9,110 nucleotides of DNA, taken from Campylobacteraceae bacterium. Its GTDB lineage: Bacteria; Campylobacterota; Campylobacteria; Campylobacterales; Sulfurovaceae. The notes below the pieces were generated by a model. That model was not told the DNA's origin. It saw only the letters and a list, made by a program, of their open reading frames with translations, and did no database searches. Location: the NCBI GenBank assembly GCA_027083075.1, contig JALWQQ010000016.1, positions 1-9,110 on the forward strand, written 5' to 3'. The position numbers were made by a program, and so were the translations under genes. The stretch's first letter is position 1, and every line of letters begins with the position of its first letter. Shown piece by piece: positions 6,401 to 9,110 of this stretch.

Positions 6401-8022
6401 GTAGCCTTATACTCTTTGGGATAGGCAAATGCTAGATCGATGCTCGGGATCGGAGGCACGTAGTGTTTCGGCGGCCACAAAAGCTCTATCTTTCCCTCGT
6501 AACGACGCAACTCCACTACCGAATAGTGCGGAAACGATCTTGATTTTTTTCGCATTGCCGTTTCTGCAATATCTTTTGCTTCGGTTACGATTGTCGTGCT
6601 GTTTTTTTGCGATCTTTTCAGATGATTCAAACAAAAATCTACCCGTTTTAGACCTGCATACTGCATGTCGATAAATTGCGAATATGCACGTCCTGCATTG
6701 CGAACCGATAGATTTTGTTCATCGGGTCGATACGTTTGCGGCAAAAGTGCCGTATCGAGTTGCACCACATGTCGCCCGAGTCTTACACGTTCGAAATGAT
6801 AACGCCCGTTGCGATCGGTGGTAACATAGCTACCGTCTTCCATATAAAGTCGCACCCCCTTGATACCGATTGTAGGGTCGTCACAACGATGCACCCTACC
6901 TACGATAACACCTTCGGAACGATAGAGATCTTCACGCAGATAAGTGACGGCTTGGGCACTCGATGTTCTAAAGAGCACCGGCGCGTCTATAGCACTTGAA
7001 GCGATTTTGGCAAAGCGCTTGTGGCTTTTTGGCGCGGAAGCCGTCAACTCAGCATAGACACGATTGATCAGACGATTATTTACCACACCGGTACCGACAA
7101 GACCGTCAAAGACCAGCGTACGCACACCCTTGGCGGGCAAGAGCAACGGTCCGATACTCAACCGCGCACCGTCGCTACTCAAGTTGCCCACGATCGGCTT
7201 TCCGTCAAGCCTCAAGGTTCCCTTGAGATACTTCAAACCGGGTGGCAAAGTGTCGACGATCCGCCACGAAGGAATATCGGTACTTTCATCGCTAAAAAGC
7301 TTGATCGTATAGTGCAGTACTTCGCCTATCGTCGCCTGCTTTTTGTTTACCTCTTTTCTTACCCAAACTTTCAGATTTTTACTCTTTGGAGCCACGACGG
7401 CACTTCGCTTTACAAGTGCCCTCGGGAAGTCAAAGTAGTGTACGAATAGTTTATCGCCGACATGTATCTGCAAAATGCCATCATGATCACTCTTGCCTCC
7501 CGGCGCAAGAGGGATGTAGCCCGTAAAGATACCGCTGTCGGGTGCTGTCTCCATGAGTCGTAGCGTCTCTACATCTCCCGTCGGCGAGGTAAGATTGACT
7601 TCAATACGTTCTCTTTTTGTCAGATCGAGATTTCTATCGTCGTCGATCACCTCTACGATGGCGGCATCTTCCGGGGTATAGAGTTGCGTAGGTATGAACG
7701 ATATCGGTTTTGAGGAAGGCAGTTGTTGTCCGCTCTTAAAGACAAAAGGCGTCAACGCATGCCACTGATCGTCGCGTCCGTAAAAGGAGGTACCGGCAAC
7801 GGGTAGTTGCTCTTGCGATCCGCCGGCAGGAAGAAGAAAGCGGATCTTTGCTTTGGTACCCTCTACTTTTAAGAGAACCTTATTGGAAGCGCTCTTGAGC
7901 TTTTTTTTATAGATCGAATAGGATGCCGTGGCGACATTGACGATAATATCTCCCGGTTTTGCCGCCGAAAGCAGTGTCGACAGCAAAGCAAAGAGCAGTA
8001 ATATTGTGGCAACAAACCGCAT
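3439..8022 (-). CDS. Giant modular outer-membrane protein: DUF11, SdrD-B-like and Ig-like domains plus large C-terminal beta barrel
   Basis: 1527 residues, numbered from the ATG at 8022. Residues 1-20 are a signal peptide (FVATILLLFALLSTLLSA). Next, in order: a short module with DIIVNVATASY (about 25-35) and SASN; a module at about 109-185 with VIDDDRNLDL, SPTGDVETLRL and APDSGIFTGYI, typical of large bacterial surface proteins; a DUF11-type domain at about 224-330 (GEVLHYTIKL ... VDTLPPGLKYLKGT); an SdrD-B/carboxypeptidase-regulatory-like domain at about 371-425 (GSYVTTDRNGRYHFERV, GRHVVQLD); Ig/invasin-like domains to about 715 (ADGKTVPVIAVRFLDTDGYP). From about 720 the sequence shows alternating aromatic strands typical of a barrel, interrupted at 895-960 by a conserved-looking segment (SEKITIEVRDR ... 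FNPRYIVVDYE). It ends YVQLRMKF plus an 11-residue tail. AAAGGA at 8030-8035 favours the ATG at 8022 over the GTG at 8025. It probably shares an operon with the upstream DUF11 gene, 61 bases away. Function is unknown: surface display, secretion or adhesion are inferences. Confidence 0.88.
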   Translation of the reverse strand: MRFVATILLLFALLSTLLSAAKPGDIIVNVATASYSIYKKKLKSASNKVLLKVEGTKAKIRFLLPAGGSQEQLPVAGTSFYGRDDQWHALTPFVFKSGQQLPSSKPISFIPTQLYTPEDAAIVEVIDDDRNLDLTKRERIEVNLTSPTGDVETLRLMETAPDSGIFTGYIPLAPGGKSDHDGILQIHVGDKLFVHYFDFPRALVKRSAVVAPKSKNLKVWVRKEVNKKQATIGEVLHYTIKLFSDESTDIPSWRIVDTLPPGLKYLKGTLRLDGKPIVGNLSSDGARLSIGPLLLPAKGVRTLVFDGLVGTGVVNNRLINRVYAELTASAPKSHKRFAKIASSAIDAPVLFRTSSAQAVTYLREDLYRSEGVIVGRVHRCDDPTIGIKGVRLYMEDGSYVTTDRNGRYHFERVRLGRHVVQLDTALLPQTYRPDEQNLSVRNAGRAYSQFIDMQYAGLKRVDFCLNHLKRSQKNSTTIVTEAKDIAETAMRKKSRSFPHYSVVELRRYEGKIELLWPPKHYVPPIPSIDLAFAYPKEYKATVYLNDRPVSMLNFNKRISDRTSGEVIDTYKGIDLLPQTNTVRIVLKDASGKRMKEIVRSIHVSGEAVRIEYVKSHSRPIADGKTVPVIAVRFLDTDGYPLREGVTGKFSIDAPYRSLEREKQLHNNPLASNGITENRFVVEEGGIAYIRLVPTTQAGAVTLHFKIKDRDRTIRAWLKPKMRKWIVVGLAEGTIGYDTLKGGIQNANRTGKSKGVQKKGRVSFFAKGSIRGDWLLTMAYDSGKAGAQSPFFGQIDPGKYYTVYNDASIQKYDAASRRKLYVKLEKERFSLLFGDYDTDISTTELSRYSRRFTGLKGEYHDAHTDLKLFGANSDQLFVKDELRGDGTSGLYRLSHAPLLPNSEKITIEVRDRLRPEKILERRVLQRFRDYEIDYDRGMLRFREPIYSTDGDFNPRYIVVDYEIEGIGSKHYSYGGRVLGKWFDDALEVGLTGIHEDQGVIVNRLAGADATVKLGGGTKLHAEIVRTRNGKEGNDTTASAQFFEAEHLSHNLYLRGYYRKQDNAFGLGQLSASLGATRKYGLDYSKTFENRLTIKGSAYKNDDLLRGVSEKVWENRLEIRQTLWSAYMGYRYADGSQTQQVRQILFGGEYALFDQRLKLRASHEQSLGSNRDNFFPTRTVLGVDFAVKRNMLLFGSYEWLRNDLGKSRAGRIGLRYQPWSGFTFENTTLSEFYNDTTRIYNTTGVVQNYHFNKHWDFSFGYEKGKLLRGELSGKAAPSLLTQTGNDAQREEFDAYRLGVNFHTKSWTALFNGEYRKGTFLNKRLLSGGIYSRLNPNFSFLFGADYIKSDDNRSHERMTTVHLSMAYRPDNGDLIVLDKLEAVDEHRGGLQEEMRTRKLINNLALNYKIRHNLIVSLQQGTKYVLDSTGTYDVKGWSYFAGFDIRWELTPKWMLGLQGSMLYVQAARNYEYAWGLYSAYNASTNLLAIAGYNFRGFEDRDFSLQNYRLQGPYVQLRMKFDQDSLRFLRSL

Positions 8023-8083
8023 CACGCCATCCTTTACAAGGCAGAGGCATCAATGGCCTCGTCTCCATGCCAAGCCTACCGCT
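8023..8083 (-). other. Intercistronic gap with imperfect hairpin and ribosome binding site
   Basis: 61 bases separate the DUF11 gene stop from the giant barrel gene. GGC (8046-8048) plus ATGG (8052-8055) can pair with CCAT (8065-8068 region) plus GCC (8069-8071), with a four-base bulge. No T-run follows on the minus strand, so this is not an obvious terminator. AAAGGA at 8030-8035 is the ribosome binding site of the barrel gene. No promoter-like -10 box stands out, which supports co-transcription. The stem could stabilise or attenuate the transcript, but that is inference. Confidence 0.35.
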
Positions 8084-9110
8084 TTATTTAATGTAGGTAT
8101 CGAAGTAGGCGCACTCGGTCGCACCTGCCGCCACATTACCGTAGTTTGCCGTCACAGTCTGTCCGGCAGCACTAACGGAGCTTCCCGCCACTACCGTACC
8201 TGCGGGTGCGGCACAGTTACATGCGGCATTTCTTACCTCGGCAATCGCCGCCGGTGCTCCGGCAGCCGTCGATGCACCGTAGCCCAGCTTTGCATTGAGC
8301 GTATCGGTAAGCGATGCACCGGTTGCGGTGGCACTACCGGTGTTTTGCACCTGAATTGCATAGCGTATCATTGCCAATGGTATGCGGTGTGGTGTGGTCG
8401 CATTATTGACGGGATCCCAGATGACGCACGAACTCTTGGTAACACTCAAAGTAGCCGTTACGACTTGATAGGCATCGTTATCGGAGTGTTGACCATCATG
8501 CAATGCATCGTTCGTACCCGCCGCATCGGCAAAGACATTCTCTTCGGTCAATGCATTATCTGCCGTTGCCGCATTGTTGGTCAACGGCGCACCCAACGTA
8601 CCCGTCGTATTTGCATCTCTTACTTGTGCCACGAGCGCATAAGCGGCCACATCACCGTTAACGCGATTGATAGGTATATCCGACACAATAAAGACAGTCT
8701 TGTTCGCATCCGGTGCTAACTGATCGATAAAGGTTGCAGTATCGGTTGCGGGATCATATACACCATTGCCGTTGACATCGACAAACACCTGCACGTTGGT
8801 AGTGTTAAAGTTATCGGTCAATCCGAAAGGATTGGCGGTTGTCGCAAGGGCATTTAAAGCAAAATCTTCCGTCTTGTTACCCTTGTTGGTAACCACAAAC
8901 TTCAACACGGCACCGGTTTGTCCCGGCACAACACTCACTGCCGCGGCATCTTGGTGCGTTACGGTAAAGTCGACCTTGTTGTCGACTACGAAACTGTCCG
9001 TATTGGAAGCTACTGCAGTCTGGTTTACACCGCCGACTTGATAGCTTAGCGTTGCCGAGTTATTGATCGTCGTACCTGCCAAGGTTCCTGCCGCTTGCAC
9101 ACCGATAAAC
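8084..9110 (-). CDS. Secreted DUF11-type protein, 5' end beyond the window
   Basis: The minus-strand frame is open from the right edge to a TAA at 8084, giving at least 341 residues. The first visible residues, FIGVQAAGTLAGTT, look like the end of a signal peptide with cleavage near VQA/AGT, so the true start probably lies about 15-20 codons outside. A GTG at 9100 is not a credible start because it falls inside this signal. Counting that GTG codon as residue 1: a short beta module (TTINNSATLSY at 10-20, ASN at 31-33); a middle beta-rich region with a calcium-loop-like DVNGNGVYDPATD (108-120); and a C-terminal DUF11-type domain from about 216 (KSSCVIWDPVNNAT, IRYAIQVQNTGSATATGASLTDTL). It ends in an AAGATECAYFDTYIK strand. 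Cys 225, 294, 296 and 330 could form disulfides. It is rich in Ala, Thr and Asn. No anchor or barrel is seen, so it is likely exported to the periplasm or surface. It lies directly upstream of the giant barrel gene. Confidence 0.83.
   Translation of the reverse strand, partial: FIGVQAAGTLAGTTINNSATLSYQVGGVNQTAVASNTDSFVVDNKVDFTVTHQDAAAVSVVPGQTGAVLKFVVTNKGNKTEDFALNALATTANPFGLTDNFNTTNVQVFVDVNGNGVYDPATDTATFIDQLAPDANKTVFIVSDIPINRVNGDVAAYALVAQVRDANTTGTLGAPLTNNAATADNALTEENVFADAAGTNDALHDGQHSDNDAYQVVTATLSVTKSSCVIWDPVNNATTPHRIPLAMIRYAIQVQNTGSATATGASLTDTLNAKLGYGASTAAGAPAAIAEVRNAACNCAAPAGTVVAGSSVSAAGQTVTANYGNVAAGATECAYFDTYIK

Noticed and set aside
9098..9100. GTG at 9100 as the start of the DUF11 protein
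   Set aside because: The frame stays open to the window edge and the residues just before it (FIG) read like the hydrophobic end of a signal peptide; the true start is probably outside.
1..9110. Insertion sequences, CRISPR arrays, tRNA or rRNA genes
   Set aside because: No transposase, terminal inverted repeats, regularly spaced repeats or tRNA-like cloverleaf were recognised anywhere in the window.

Overview
The window looks like a chromosome segment of a Campylobacterota (epsilonproteobacterial) bacterium, in the range of Sulfurimonas, Sulfurovum or Sulfuricurvum. The clues are a DapD N-terminus of the type I associate with that phylum, strong AAGGAG-type ribosome binding sites, AT-rich promoters with good -10 boxes but no clear -35, and moderate GC coding sequence. 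This is recognition by eye, not a database result.

Layout. Positions 1-411 (minus) hold the N-terminal third of a tetrahydrodipicolinate N-succinyltransferase (dapD, lysine/peptidoglycan precursor pathway), which runs off the left edge. Positions 412-731 are a divergent control region with a -10 box in each direction, a possible 54-residue small ORF that may be leaderless, and two short hairpins. On the plus strand follow a BtuB-like TonB-dependent outer-membrane receptor (732-2561) and, overlapping its stop by one base, a six-helix inner-membrane protein (2561-3154). They probably form a two-gene uptake operon. A dodecin gene (3160-3366, minus) converges on it with only five bases between the stops.

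The rest, about 5.7 kb on the minus strand, is a two-gene envelope locus. The upstream gene (8084-9110, cut by the right edge) encodes a secreted Ala/Thr/Asn-rich DUF11-type protein. The downstream gene (3439-8022) encodes a 1527-residue modular outer-membrane protein: signal peptide, short beta module, a D-x-D-x-N-type surface-protein module, DUF11 domain, SdrD-B-like domain, Ig/invasin-like domains, then about 800 residues that look like a very large beta barrel. Both proteins carry the same kind of short N-terminal module (G-x-x-I-x-N-x-A-x-x-S-Y ... S-N). This suggests shared evolution and possibly a shared assembly or surface-display role.

The best candidate for an undescribed system is this DUF11-protein/giant-barrel pair. 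The individual domains belong to known families, but I know of no established function for the combination. The other genes look ordinary apart from the leader of the receptor operon, the half-transporter-like partner and a dodecin without a tryptophan in the usual flavin-stacking region.
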